Source: an uncultured Bacteroidota bacterium
Lineage (GTDB): Bacteria; Bacteroidota; Bacteroidia; B-17B0; Aurantibacillaceae
Reading direction: 5' to 3'
Length of the DNA stretch: 64,000 bases
Assembly: GCA_937873155.1 (NCBI GenBank)
Contig: CALMVZ010000024.1
Coordinates: 247,147-311,146, forward strand
Notes under the pieces: model-generated
The model's input: only the letters and a program-made list of their open reading frames with translations
What the model was told of the DNA's origin: nothing
Databases searched by the model: none
Shown here: one piece after another, positions 45,450 through 55,900 of the stretch
Layout of the letters: each line of letters begins with the position of its first letter
How positions within the stretch are numbered: the first letter of the stretch is position 1
Program-made: the position numbers and the translations under genes

Positions 45450-45475
45450 AATAAATGTTTATTAAAAATGTTGTT

Positions 45476-45625
45476 TTATGTATGTTTCAATACTTGTTTT
45501 CGCATAATGATTCTTCGTGCAATCCTTCTTCTCCATCTGTCCATCAACTTTCCAACTATCCAGTATAGAGTACAGAAAGCAGCCATAAATCCGAACACGA
45601 TCAAAAAAATCAATACTGTTTTCAT
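45476..45625 (-). CDS. 49-residue membrane protein
   Basis: This frame starts MKTVLIFLIVFGFMAAFCTL, then YWIVGKLMDRWRRRIARRII: one or two membrane turns followed by a strongly basic tail. An overlapping 65-residue frame (45462-45659) is less protein-like, so I prefer this one. The gene lies 26 bp upstream of the 192-residue gene. Confidence 0.6.
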   Translation of the reverse strand: MKTVLIFLIVFGFMAAFCTLYWIVGKLMDRWRRRIARRIIMRKQVLKHT

Positions 45626-45862
45626 GTTGTTTTCTTTCTTTGTGAAACAGCAATGCCAAAATCTATTCCTAATAAAAAATAATTAATACAAATAATTGAA
45701 TAACAGCATTTTAAGAAAAATAATGCGTAAAAAAATTAAAGAATTACCCATGCCAAAATGGAAGACTTTTTCATTTTGGTAGGGTATAAAACAGAAAAGA
45801 AAAGTTTGCTCCTTGAAAGACAACTTAATAAACGAAAAAATGAGTTAATTGATTTTATAGAG

Positions 45863-45890
45863 TTGACCGTAAAAAACTACGGTATATTTG
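45863..45890 (+). promoter_or_regulatory. nhaD promoter with a dyad between the boxes
   Basis: TTG (45863-45865), 17 bp, then TATATTTG (45883-45890). The spacer is the inverted repeat CCGTA-AAAAAC-TACGG (45867-45882), placed where a repressor or activator could contact the polymerase. The ATG at 45910 follows 19 bp later. Confidence 0.5.
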
Positions 45891-45909
45891 CAGCGTTTTT
45901 TATTTCAAG

Positions 45910-47178
45910 ATGGCAATACTTGCATTAATAGTTTTTATACTTGGTTACCTGGCTATCGCATTTGAAAGCTCACTCAGGTTAAATAAGGCAGCTTCAGCAT
46001 TGATAACAGGAGTTCTTTGCTGGCTGATTTATTTTATCCATGTGCCTGAAACAAAAGAAGCTTCTGAATCTTTAATTAATCATTTAGGTGAAATTTCTTC
46101 CATATTGTTTTTCCTTTTAGGTGCAATGACGATTGTTGAATTGATAGATTCCCATAATGGTTTTGACATCATTACGCATAAAATAAAAACTCCAAGCAAG
46201 AGTATATTTCTGGTCATTATCTCGACACTTACATTTTTTTTATCTGCTTTGCTTGATAACCTGACCACCGCCATTGTTATGACTTCTATCAGTTCAAAAT
46301 TTCTTCAGGACAAAGAAGATAAACTATGGTTTGCGGGAATGATTGTAATTGCTGCAAACGCTGGTGGAGTGTGGTCGCCTTTGGGGGACGTAACAACTAC
46401 TATGCTTTGGATAGGAGGACAAATTACGGCTGCAAAGATTACATTGAATACTATTGTTCCAAGTATAGCTGTTTGGTTGATCCCTCTCGCAATCATTGCA
46501 AGAAGATTCAGGGGAAAACAGATAGTTAAAACGGAAAATAATAACAGTACTAATGCCAGGGAAGGAAATATCATTCTGATTTCAGGGATCATTTTATTAT
46601 TATTTGTTCCCGCTTTTAAAATTTTAACGCATACTCCTCCTTTCATGGGAATGTTACTGGCATTATCATTCATGTGGATCATTACATCTTTTCTTCATTT
46701 CAAAAATAGTGATGGAACTAAAAAGAAATTTATTACTCCTTCCGAAGCATTACAGAAAATAGATTCTCCAAGTATTTTATTTTTTCTTGGAATATTACTT
46801 GCAGTTTCAGCATTGGAATCCTTCGTAGTTTTAAAAACTCTTTCTGTTTTTCTTGATGATACTTTTAAAAATGATTACATGATTGGAGGGCTATTGGGGA
46901 TGTTATCGGCAGTAGTTGACAATGTTCCATTAGTTGCTGCAACACAGGGGATGTATGATCTTTCACAATACCCGACAGATCATTCCTTTTGGCAGTTCAT
47001 TGCTCTTACAACGGGTGTTGGTGGTAGTATTATTATCATCGGTTCCGCAGCAGGTGTGGCTGTGATGGGAATTGAAAAAATCAGCTTCATGTGGTATCTA
47101 AAAAAAATTAGCTGGCTTGCAGCTTTGGGTTTTGTTGCTGGAATATCTGTGTTTATTATACAGCAGTTGGTTTTCTGA
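45910..47178 (+). CDS. nhaD: NhaD-type Na+/H+ antiporter
   Basis: This 422-residue protein has about eleven membrane spans and NhaD/arsenite-permease superfamily signatures: HNGFDIITHKIKTPSK, SALLDNLTTAIVMTSI, NAGGVWSPLGDVTTTMLWIGGQI, MLSAVVDNVPLVAATQGMY, TGVGGSIIIIGSAAGVAVMG. The usual job is sodium efflux in exchange for protons, which fits beside the K+ genes in ion balance. The plus-strand gene is convergent with the regulator at 47185 and separated by only 6 bp. Confidence 0.92.
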   Translation: MAILALIVFILGYLAIAFESSLRLNKAASALITGVLCWLIYFIHVPETKEASESLINHLGEISSILFFLLGAMTIVELIDSHNGFDIITHKIKTPSKSIFLVIISTLTFFLSALLDNLTTAIVMTSISSKFLQDKEDKLWFAGMIVIAANAGGVWSPLGDVTTTMLWIGGQITAAKITLNTIVPSIAVWLIPLAIIARRFRGKQIVKTENNNSTNAREGNIILISGIILLLFVPAFKILTHTPPFMGMLLALSFMWIITSFLHFKNSDGTKKKFITPSEALQKIDSPSILFFLGILLAVSALESFVVLKTLSVFLDDTFKNDYMIGGLLGMLSAVVDNVPLVAATQGMYDLSQYPTDHSFWQFIALTTGVGGSIIIIGSAAGVAVMGIEKISFMWYLKKISWLAALGFVAGISVFIIQQLVF

Positions 47179-47184
47179 AAAATA

Positions 47185-48534
47185 TTAATGGATTTTGTAT
47201 TCCTCCAGCTTTCGATATAAAGTGGTTAATCCTATATTCAGTAAACGGGCAGTTTCGGTTTTATTCCCTTTTGTATAATTCAATACTTTTTGAATATGCA
47301 ATTTCTCTACACTGGCTAAATCAAAGGCTGAGAGAGAACCGCTTTTATTAGTTGCGGTTGTACTTTGTATTTCAAATGGAAGTGTACCAATGGCAAGTTC
47401 ATTCGTGTCAGATAAAATCACACTCCGTTCGATTACATTTTTAAGTTCCCGGATATTTCCTTGCCAGTTATATGCTTTTAGCTTTTGCAAATATTCAGAA
47501 CTTAGTTTTGCATTTCTTTTATTTATTTTGATTGAAAATTCCTGTGCAAAGTATTCTGCAAGGAGTTCAATATCCGTCCTTCGTTCTCGCAAGGGTGGTA
47601 GTGTAATTTGAAATACACTTAGGCGATAGAACAAATCTTCACGAAATATTTTTTCTTCTATTTCCTGTTTTAAATTTCTGTTCGTTGCTGCAATAATTCG
47701 GACATTTACTTTTGTTGATGTTGTATCTCCTACTTTAATAAATTCACCTGTTTCAAGAACTCTTAATAATTTAGCCTGGAGGTCAAGATTCATTTCTCCG
47801 ATCTCATCTAAAAATATAGTTCCTCCATTAGCTTCCTCAAAGAGACCTTTTTTATCTTTTATTGCTCCGGTGAATGCTCCCGCTTTATGCCCGAATATTT
47901 CACTTTCTAAAAGTTCTTTAGAAAAGGCGCTGCAATTAATGGCAATAAACGGTTTCAATTTTCTCTCACCGGCATTATGGATTGCCTGCGCGAATACTTC
48001 TTTTCCTGTCCCTGTTTCTCCTAATAGCAAAACAGTAGTGTCAGTCTTGGCAACCTTTTTTGCATCCTCAATTATCTGTTGTAAAATTTTTGATTTTCCT
48101 ATGATCGAATCAAAAGAATATTTCTGCCCAACTTGTTTTTCAAGTTCTTTAACCCGTTTTTGCAGTTGCGCTTTTTCAATGGCACGATATAGTAAAGGAA
48201 TTATTTTTTCATTGTCATCGCCCTTTGTAATATAGTCAAACGCTCCATTTTTAATAGCTTTTACTCCATCAGGAATATTGCCATAAGCGGTAAGTAAAAT
48301 AACTTCAGTCAAAGGATATTGAGTTCTGATTTTATTGGTCAATTCCACGCCATTGCCATCAGGCAATTTTACGTCACAAAGAACAGCATCAATATCATTA
48401 TGCTCTAATTTTTTTAATGCAGTTTTACAGTCCCCGGCATCATGCACCTCAAAACCTTCGGATTTAATAATCCGAACAAAGAGGTTACGAAGCTTTTCTT
48501 CATCGTCTATGATTAATATTTTTCCTGCATTCAT
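47185..48534 (-). CDS. NtrC-family sigma-54-dependent response regulator
   Basis: In this 449-residue protein the receiver domain (about 5-120) carries the phosphoacceptor region AVLCDVKLPDGNG. The AAA+ domain (about 145-370) has GETGTGKE, the sigma-54 contact GAFTGA, and FLDEIGEMNLDLQAKLLRVLE. A Fis-type HTH lies at the C-terminus (LNYTKGNKTETARLLNIGLTTLYRKLEEY). It should activate sigma-54 promoters, with the kinase at 30108 as a possible partner. No clear -24/-12 element was found ahead of the kdp genes. Confidence 0.93.
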   Translation of the reverse strand: MNAGKILIIDDEEKLRNLFVRIIKSEGFEVHDAGDCKTALKKLEHNDIDAVLCDVKLPDGNGVELTNKIRTQYPLTEVILLTAYGNIPDGVKAIKNGAFDYITKGDDNEKIIPLLYRAIEKAQLQKRVKELEKQVGQKYSFDSIIGKSKILQQIIEDAKKVAKTDTTVLLLGETGTGKEVFAQAIHNAGERKLKPFIAINCSAFSKELLESEIFGHKAGAFTGAIKDKKGLFEEANGGTIFLDEIGEMNLDLQAKLLRVLETGEFIKVGDTTSTKVNVRIIAATNRNLKQEIEEKIFREDLFYRLSVFQITLPPLRERRTDIELLAEYFAQEFSIKINKRNAKLSSEYLQKLKAYNWQGNIRELKNVIERSVILSDTNELAIGTLPFEIQSTTATNKSGSLSAFDLASVEKLHIQKVLNYTKGNKTETARLLNIGLTTLYRKLEEYKIH

Positions 48535-48728
48535 TGCGGCAAATTTACGTTATTCCGGTAGTTTTTTGCACCGATACAAGAAATTGTTTTAAAAAGTGTC
48601 TTCATTTGCCTGAAAAATAGAGGTAATGGATTACTTTCAGTTCCATAATCAATTTTTCTCGTAAATGAACATAGATCTCTTTTTTGATATTTTGTCCGTC
48701 CTTTCTATGGAAAAAAGGTAACCTTTGA
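48535..48728. other. Short interval between two minus-strand genes
   Basis: About 190 bp with no gene or strong repeat seen. It probably holds the promoter of the response regulator gene. Confidence 0.3.
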
Positions 48729-50111
48729 TTAAAACAGACTTATACTTTGTGAATCATCCGATTTTACTGTAAATCTTCTTTCCACTGTATAAATGGATTC
48801 CTTTTTGCTTTTGGGAAGAAATTCCACTCTATAATTTCCCGGTTGAATATTAAATGTTTGAACAGTCTGGCTATTGCTCAGATTACAGACCCATTCAAGT
48901 TTATTATTCCTTTCAAGGCATATGCTACCATTCCCAAGTTCGCCTGTATATATTTTAACCGTTCCTGCTCTTGGGACTTCAACGGTTTTAATTGTGCTTT
49001 GGGATATGGGAACATTATTAATATGTATTCTTGGCAATGTCAGTATTTCCAAATCATAATTTCCTACTATAAATTTTTCTGTATTATTGAAATCCTGAAC
49101 ATGTAAGGTTCTCATTTCTCCACTTTTCCTCACAATACATTGAAGCTGTTTATAGGTAGTATAGCTTCCATATACAAGCTGTAAGTATCCTTGAGGCGCG
49201 TCAATAGCTACCGTATTGTGTTTTCCGAGAACAAATTTTATGCTATCTGCCTCAACAGGGGGAAGTGTATGAGTAACTATTTTGTAAAAACCAAGCGGGT
49301 CTATTTCAATGGTATCAGGATTGCCTTTATTATTAATAGTGTGGATATAATTATATTTTATATTCCCTGTATATTGATTGTAAAAAGTCATGTTAACATC
49401 TGTTTCTGATGGCGTTCCTCCTGCACTAAGAAGATTCACTTGTACAGTTGTTGGATTTAATGTTTGATAAATAATAATATTTAAGACATTATTAAACGAC
49501 TCATTGCTTGTAATATCAAAATAGCTCCCAACGCAGTCAAACGCTTTTGCTTTTTCGGCATCCAAACCAATTCCCACTATGAAAGGTTTCAATATTATTC
49601 CCTTCTTTTGCAAATTTTTTGAAGCTTCACAAGGATCTCCATCGCATTCTTCTATTCCATCTGTAATAAGAATTATCATATTAATACCGGGACTCTCTGG
49701 AAAATCATTTGCTGATTCGTTTAAAGAGTGAGCAATAGGAGTTATACCTGTAGGGGATATAGCTTTAACTTTATTTTTTATTTGTGAGCCGTTTGACTTT
49801 GAAAATGGTACTATCAACCTTGTGTCTTTACAATCTCCCGGAGGATATTGGGTTTGAAAACCATACATTCTCAATGCAAGTTCAATATGATCTATCTTTT
49901 GAAGACTATCAACCAGTTGATATAAAAGTTGCTTTGCTACATCCATTCTTGGTTGACCATTGTAGTCTGCAACCATACTCTTTGAACAGTCAAAAACAAG
50001 CAATGCTCTTGTAATAGGTTTTTTAGCTGTTTGCTGGGCAGTACAAGTGGTTTGGAATAGAATAAAACAAAAAAGAATTATTTGGAACGGGTGCTTATTT
50101 ATATTAAACAT
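48729..50111 (-). CDS. Secreted VWA-domain protein
   Basis: This 460-residue protein has a signal peptide ending near CTAQQ. A VWA domain (about 30-215) has the metal site DCSKSM (DxSxS), YNGQPRMDVAK, ITPIAHSLNESANDFP and ILITDGIEEC. The later half (about 220-460) is beta-rich, perhaps Ig-like. It is probably exported and acts as a Ca/Mg-dependent adhesion or scaffold. It is the third of three VWA/DUF4159 genes here. Confidence 0.85.
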   Translation of the reverse strand: MFNINKHPFQIILFCFILFQTTCTAQQTAKKPITRALLVFDCSKSMVADYNGQPRMDVAKQLLYQLVDSLQKIDHIELALRMYGFQTQYPPGDCKDTRLIVPFSKSNGSQIKNKVKAISPTGITPIAHSLNESANDFPESPGINMIILITDGIEECDGDPCEASKNLQKKGIILKPFIVGIGLDAEKAKAFDCVGSYFDITSNESFNNVLNIIIYQTLNPTTVQVNLLSAGGTPSETDVNMTFYNQYTGNIKYNYIHTINNKGNPDTIEIDPLGFYKIVTHTLPPVEADSIKFVLGKHNTVAIDAPQGYLQLVYGSYTTYKQLQCIVRKSGEMRTLHVQDFNNTEKFIVGNYDLEILTLPRIHINNVPISQSTIKTVEVPRAGTVKIYTGELGNGSICLERNNKLEWVCNLSNSQTVQTFNIQPGNYRVEFLPKSKKESIYTVERRFTVKSDDSQSISLF

Positions 50112-50124
50112 GTTTTCTTTTTAA

Positions 50125-50784
50125 TCAATTAGTAAAGGCATATTGAATAATATTGGCTCCCATTTTCAAAGCCTTTAATCTGGTTTCTTCCGAATCTCCA
50201 TGCACTTCGGGAGATTCCCATCCATCTCCAATATCAGATTCATAATTAAAAAAACAAATCAGTCGTCCATTATATATTAATCCCAGTCCTTGAGGCGGCT
50301 TATTATCATGTTCATGTATTTTGGGAAGCCCATTAGGAAAATCATATTTCTGGTGATATATAGGATGAGAGAACGGTAGCTCAATAAAATCAAGTTCGGG
50401 AAACACCTTTTTCATCTGCGAAAAAATAAAAGGCTTCATTCCATAGCTATCATTAATATTCAAGAACCCTCCGGCTATCAGATAATTTCTGAGATTTTCT
50501 GCTTCCTTTTGATTAAATATAACATTTCCATGTCCGGTCATGTGAATAAAAGGATAATTAAAAATTTCAGGACTTCCAACTTCAACGGTAGCTTCGTCTG
50601 GGTTAATATTCGTTTTCAGATTTTGGTTACAGAAGTTAATTAAATTGGGAAGTGAGGTAGGGCTTACATACCAATCTCCACCACCATTGTACTTCAATCG
50701 TGCAATTTGAAATGAATATTGTGACGGATCGAATGAAGTAAAAAGTACGAATAAAGACAGAAAAATAAATGATGTTCTTTTCAT
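50125..50784 (-). CDS. DUF4159 domain protein
   Basis: This 219-residue secreted protein (leader MKRTSFIFLSLFVLFTSF) matches DUF4159: ARLKYNGGGDWYVSPTSLPNLINFCNQNL, the AEN-like LRNYLIAGGFLNINDSYGMKPFIF stretch, LPFSHPIYHQKYDFPNGLPKIHEHD, and EVHGDSEETRLKALKMGANIIQYAF. The fold resembles glutamine amidotransferase/ThuA-like domains. It stands between two VWA genes, as in Bat-type clusters of other Bacteroidota. Its function is unknown. Confidence 0.85.
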   Translation of the reverse strand: MKRTSFIFLSLFVLFTSFDPSQYSFQIARLKYNGGGDWYVSPTSLPNLINFCNQNLKTNINPDEATVEVGSPEIFNYPFIHMTGHGNVIFNQKEAENLRNYLIAGGFLNINDSYGMKPFIFSQMKKVFPELDFIELPFSHPIYHQKYDFPNGLPKIHEHDNKPPQGLGLIYNGRLICFFNYESDIGDGWESPEVHGDSEETRLKALKMGANIIQYAFTN

Positions 50785-50796
50785 TGTTCGCTGGCT

Positions 50797-51801
50797 TTAA
50801 GGTATGCTCCTAAAGATCGTGTATTTTAATATTATTTCCAGAGAAAGTAAAATGCCAGCTAAAAGAGCAAAAGGTAAAAACCTTTCTGCTCTGTTGGTAT
50901 ACGTCTTTTCCTGAATAACGGTCTTTTCTAAGTTATCTATTTCTTTATAAATATTTTTTAGCTTCATATTGTCAGTCGCTCTGAAATATTTTCCACCTGT
51001 CATTTCTGCAATACCACGCATCATTTTTTCGTCAAGATCAACATCTACATAACCATATTCATACTGCCCATTAGGATACATAGCAATAGGAGAAAGAGCT
51101 TTACCAATAGTTCCAATTCCAATAGTATAAACACGAATCCCATATAATTTTGCAATTTCCGCAGCAGTGAGTGGCGCTATTGACCCCGAATTGTTTACTC
51201 CGTCAGTCAGCAAAATAATAACTTTACTTTTAGCCTTACTGTCTTTAATTCTATTTACCGCAGTTGCAAGTCCCATACCAATTGCGGTTCCATCTTTAAC
51301 CATGCCGGTTTTAATATCTTTAAACATATTTTTGATTATTGCATGGTCAGTGGTAAGAGGGCATTGAGTAAATGCTTCGCCACTAAAAATAATCAAGCCC
51401 AGTCTATCGTTCACCCGGTTATCTATAAATTCTATTGCCGTTTCTTTTGCTACTTCAATCCGGTTTGGTTTAAAATCCTGCGCCAACATACTTGCGGAAA
51501 TATCCATTGCTATTAAAAGGTCTATTCCTTCTGTTTTTACATCCCTGAAATCTGATTTTGATTGAGGGCGGGCTAAAGCGGTTATTAACAGAGCAATTGC
51601 AATAATTCTCAATACAAATAAAGTGTGGCGCATCCTCACTTTGAAGGAAGGCTTTATCCCTTCAAAAGATTTTAAACTGGACATTCTTATTTCAGCATTC
51701 TGCTTTTTTAATATATACCAGAGAGCTAACAAAGGGATAACCAGCATTAACCAAAAAAATTCTGGATTGGCAAATGTTATGTCTCTAAAAAAAGTCAGCA
51801 T
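50797..51801 (-). CDS. BatA-like VWA membrane protein
   Basis: I chose the ATG at 51801 (334 residues), because the family starts right before the first membrane span (FANPEFFWLMLVIPLLALWYI); a longer form begins at 51849. The domains are an N-terminal anchor, a VWA region (about 80-275) with MDISASM, QCPLTTDH, GTAIGMGLATAVNRI, ILLTDGVNNSG, and a C-terminal span (about 310-330). BatA proteins belong to Bacteroides aerotolerance-type clusters. The partners (MoxR-like ATPase, BatB) are not seen in this window. Confidence 0.85.
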   Translation of the reverse strand: MLTFFRDITFANPEFFWLMLVIPLLALWYILKKQNAEIRMSSLKSFEGIKPSFKVRMRHTLFVLRIIAIALLITALARPQSKSDFRDVKTEGIDLLIAMDISASMLAQDFKPNRIEVAKETAIEFIDNRVNDRLGLIIFSGEAFTQCPLTTDHAIIKNMFKDIKTGMVKDGTAIGMGLATAVNRIKDSKAKSKVIILLTDGVNNSGSIAPLTAAEIAKLYGIRVYTIGIGTIGKALSPIAMYPNGQYEYGYVDVDLDEKMMRGIAEMTGGKYFRATDNMKLKNIYKEIDNLEKTVIQEKTYTNRAERFLPFALLAGILLSLEIILKYTIFRSIP

Positions 51802-51893
51802 TTTATCTGCAAAATTAGTGTCCGATATAGCGAAAAGCATGTTAAACAATGTTAATTGCGTTTATGTAAAAGCCAACGGAGTTACGCTTCATA

Positions 51894-52304
51894 TTATTTA
51901 TCCAGTTGTTTAATGTATGTTTCCTTAACCGTTCTTTGCCTGTCCATACGGCTAAAAACAAGTGTATCTTCGTTTAATTTCAATATTGGGAAATAGTATT
52001 TCAAATTGAAATCATTCTGCACTTTTTCATCGTTGTAGGTTTCGTAGGAAATTAGAAATTTTGTAGAATCGGAATTAAATTTCCAATATCCACTTGCTCT
52101 ATTAGCTCCGTATATTTCTGAATAAGTTCCATTATCATTGAAGGTTATTTTTCTCGCGATGTTAGATGGGATATCTTTATAACTTCCTTCAGGTAAATAT
52201 TGCTGTCCGATTTGCCCCCAATTCTTACAGAGCATTTTTGCTTTCTTGTCTTTATCTTGAAAGTGGGTAAAGGAGAGTAAGAGTATAAAGGCTATACGTA
52301 TCAT
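51894..52304 (-). CDS. Small secreted protein, unknown
   Basis: This 136-residue protein has an N-terminal leader (MIRIAFILLLSFTHF) followed by a beta-rich part: KMLCKNWGQIGQQYLPEGSY, NDNGTYSEIYGANRASGYWKFNSD, and LKLNEDTLVFSRMDRQRTVKETY. It resembles lipocalin-like or DUF4488-type secreted proteins of Bacteroidota in its rhythm, but no assignment is safe. It is the last gene of the metal-efflux operon, 0 bp from the barrel gene. Confidence 0.6.
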   Translation of the reverse strand: MIRIAFILLLSFTHFQDKDKKAKMLCKNWGQIGQQYLPEGSYKDIPSNIARKITFNDNGTYSEIYGANRASGYWKFNSDSTKFLISYETYNDEKVQNDFNLKYYFPILKLNEDTLVFSRMDRQRTVKETYIKQLDK

Positions 52305-52973
52305 CTATTTATTACTGATATTGTATGTTAACTTAAATGAAATCATATTATGAAATTGAGCCCTTGCCCTTGATCTACCAATGCAGGTAGGGCGGATACC
52401 GATTAATGAGTATAAAAATCTTGCTCCGATTGAAAAATGCTCCTTAATAAAATAGTCAATCCCTCCCACAGCGCTTATATCGTACTTTCGGGGATTGACA
52501 ATTAAACATATAGGAGCATAAGAGTTTTGTGGAAGTCCACTGTAATCATAATATTGATAAACTGATTTGTAACGAATGAGAACTCCAGGTGAAAGTCCTC
52601 CTGAAATAGCAATAGCCTTATTGTATTTAATATTGAGACATAGCGGGACTTCAATATAATCAGTAGAAATTTTAAAAACCTCCTGTGGATTCTTTTCTAA
52701 AATTCTTCTTTGCACTGAGCCACGCATCGAATACAATAACTCCATACTGAATGAAGTGTTTTTACTGAACTTCATATTTGTTCCAATTCCTCCCAACGCT
52801 CCTATGTAATTATATCCTGTTGGGCCATCTCCATCTATCTGACAAGTATTAAAACCTATTGTAATTATTCCCTGAAAAACATTATCGTTTTTCATAAAAT
52901 GGAACGGCATTTTTCCCTCTGCTAAGGCAAAAATTGGAGTTACTACAAACAACATTAATATAGATCGCGTCAT
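52305..52973 (-). CDS. PorT-like outer-membrane beta-barrel protein
   Basis: This 222-residue protein has a signal peptide (MTRSILMLFVVTPIFALAEG). Its mature part is an eight-stranded barrel style: ITIGFNTCQIDGDGPTGYNYIGALGGIG, MELLYSMRG, YIEVPLCLNIKYN, GLSPGVLIRYK, AVGGIDYFIKEHFSIGARFLYSLIGI, ISFKLTYNISNK. The last strand ends in a Leu/Tyr/Asn pattern. It overlaps the RND pump gene by 4 bp. Its role in metal efflux is unknown. Confidence 0.75.
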   Translation of the reverse strand: MTRSILMLFVVTPIFALAEGKMPFHFMKNDNVFQGIITIGFNTCQIDGDGPTGYNYIGALGGIGTNMKFSKNTSFSMELLYSMRGSVQRRILEKNPQEVFKISTDYIEVPLCLNIKYNKAIAISGGLSPGVLIRYKSVYQYYDYSGLPQNSYAPICLIVNPRKYDISAVGGIDYFIKEHFSIGARFLYSLIGIRPTCIGRSRARAQFHNMISFKLTYNISNK

Positions 52974-55900
52974 TTGTTTTTTCTTTCAATCCACAAGTAC
53001 AAAGGCGGAATAATAATAGGCGCAAATAACAAAGTGCTTGTAAGTCCTCCTATAATTACGGTTGCAAGTGGACGTTGTACATCAGACCCAATGCCAGTAG
53101 AAAGAGCTGCCGGAATCAAACCGACAATGGCGACAATAAGTATGGTAAGCACCGGACGTAATTGCTGAATAGAAGCCATGAGAACATTTTCTGTCAATGA
53201 ATTTTCTTTATATGTTCTTGCACGGTTAATAGCCGAAACAATGAGAACGCCCGCCATAACAGATATTCCGAAAATGGAAACAAAGCCAACGCCTGCCGAT
53301 ACGTTAAAATGAAAATCACGGACAAGCAATGCAATAATTCCACCTGTCAAGGCAAAGGGTATGCAGGAGAGCGTAATAAGTGTATAACGGAGATTTTTAA
53401 ACAGCATAAAAAGAAAAACAAATACGATAATGAGTGTGAGCGGAATGGTGAATGATAATTGTTTTCCTGCTCTTGAGAGATTTTCGTATTGTCCTCCATA
53501 TACAACGGAATATCCTTTTGGTATATTGATTTGATCTTCAATTTTTCTTCGCACTTCTTTTACAAACCCTCCCTGATCTCTGCCACGAATATTCACACGC
53601 ACCGTTACCATGCGCTTGTTGCTATAACGGTAAATATTGGTTTGACCTTCCACAAACTGTATGTCTGCCAACTGATTCATGGGAACAAGCGCACCGCTTG
53701 CGGATGGCACTTGCAGGTTTTGAACAGACTGAATGGTATTACGGTTTTCAGGCAGGTAACGGATAACTATATCATAACGCTTTGTACCATCATACAAAAC
53801 AGATATGGCCTTTCCACCTATCGCTGTTTCAATCATATTCTGTATATCGGCTACATTAATTCCAAAGCGCGCTGTAGTGGTACGGTTGATATTGATAGCA
53901 AGCTGCGCCTGCTGTCCTTCCTGTTCAATATTTACTGCTTCAGCTCCAGCAGTATTACGAACTATATTAGCAATGCTATCTGCCTTTTGTCGCATAAACT
54001 CCAAATCATCCCCTACAACGCTGATAGCTAAATCCGCAGCACTGCCTGTTACTATTTCCATTACCTGATCTATAATAGGCTGACCGGAGCTAAATCGAAC
54101 AGCGGGAAATTTGTTTTCAAGTTCTTTACGCATGGTTCTTACAAGTTCCTTTTTGCTTATAGTATCGCTCCATAAGGAATAATCTTTTAGTCCAACCAGT
54201 ATTTCATTCCTGTTTGCAGGAAAAGGATCTGTTCCATCATCGTTACGTCCTGTCTGTGTAATAACAAATGAAACTTGCGGATACTTGCTTATGACTTCAC
54301 GAAATTTTGGTGCGTAACTGGCATTTTCCTGAATGGTTATACCGGAAGGAAAATTGGCACGAAGGAAAATAGAGCCTTCATCCAATTCAGGTAAAAATTC
54401 CGTTCCAAGTTTCATCGCTGATAAAAGAAGAACAGCCACAACCATGAAACCTATAATGACTGATTTCCTCGAATGATTGAGAACTCTGGAAAGAAATTTT
54501 TCATATCTCTTTTCAAAGAAATTAAGTACAGGATTTCTGCGTTCCTTTAAAGGAGCATCGGTCTTTTCAAGTGTTTTTTTATAAGCAAAGGAAATAAGAA
54601 CCGGAATGAGCGTTAAGGCAGCAATCATGGAGCCAATGACCGCAAAGGCAAGGGTTAAAGCCATTGGTGAAAAGAGTTTTCCTTCCACCCTTGTCATAAG
54701 CAGGATAGGCATATAGGCAAGTATGATAATGGTAACGGAGAAGAAGATTTCCCGTCCTACTTCCTGGGCAGAGGCAAGCGTTATTTTAATCAATCCTTCC
54801 TTTCTTTCTTCCGGGGTTGCTAAACGGTATTTCCGTATAAGATGTTCTGCCATTACACAGGCTCCGTCCACAATGATTCCAAAGTCAATGGCTCCAAGTG
54901 AAAGAAGGTTTGCCGAAATGCCTGTAAATCGCATCAGGATAAATGCAAAAAGCAGAGAGAAAGGAATAGTAAGCGCAACTACCAATGCACTGCGGATGCT
55001 GCCAAGAAAGAAAATAAGGATAATTACCACAATGGAAATTCCTTCAAAAAGAGTTTTACCAACTGTTTCAAGGGAATGATTAATAAGAAAGCTGCGATCA
55101 TACAGCACTTTGATATTTACTTCTTCAGGAAGTTCACTTTGTTCAAGGTCTGAAATCTTTTCTTTAAGGGCAGAAAGCACTTCACTCGGATTTTCATACC
55201 TCCGTAACAGGATAATTCCTTCCACACCACTATTAACATCTTTTTTGTCTTTGGTAACAGTATAACCCAATACTCCGCTTGGGGGAGGCGGAGCAATTTC
55301 AACCGTTGCTACATTACGGACAAACACGGGAGTTCCGTTAGAGGAAGTCAGCACAATATTTTCAATATCCTTTTCGGTCTTAATTGCTCCCAATCCACGC
55401 ACTGCAAAACCCTGTCCACCTCTTTGGATGATGTTTCCACCTGTATTCTGATTATTGGCGTTAACAGCATCAATCACATTCTGTAAAGTGAGGTTGTATT
55501 TACGCAACTTGTCAGGGGAAGTCAAAATATGGAATTGTTTAAGCGGTCCCCCAAAGGTGGTTATGTCAGCTATGCCGGGAACCTGTAAAAGATAAGGTTT
55601 AACTACCCAATCCTGTATGTCTCTCAACTGTGTAGGACTATAATTCGGAGGGGCTTCCACCACATACCGGAATATTTCTCCGATTGGAGAGCTGAAGGGA
55701 GCAAGTTCCGCAGTAACGCCTTCGGGAAGTTCAACTGTTGCAAGCCGCTCCATGATCTGTTGTCTTGCAAAGTAATCGTCTGTCCCATCCTCAAAAGTTA
55801 GTTGTACTACGCTCAAACCAAAGATGGTTCTGCTGCGCCTGTCCAATACTTTGGGTGTATTCTGTAAAGCCCTTTCAATAGGAATCGTTACCTGTTGCTC

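Noticed and set aside
45462..45659. 65-codon frame overlapping the 49-residue membrane protein
   Set aside because: The other frame has a clean membrane segment and a basic tail; this one is less protein-like.
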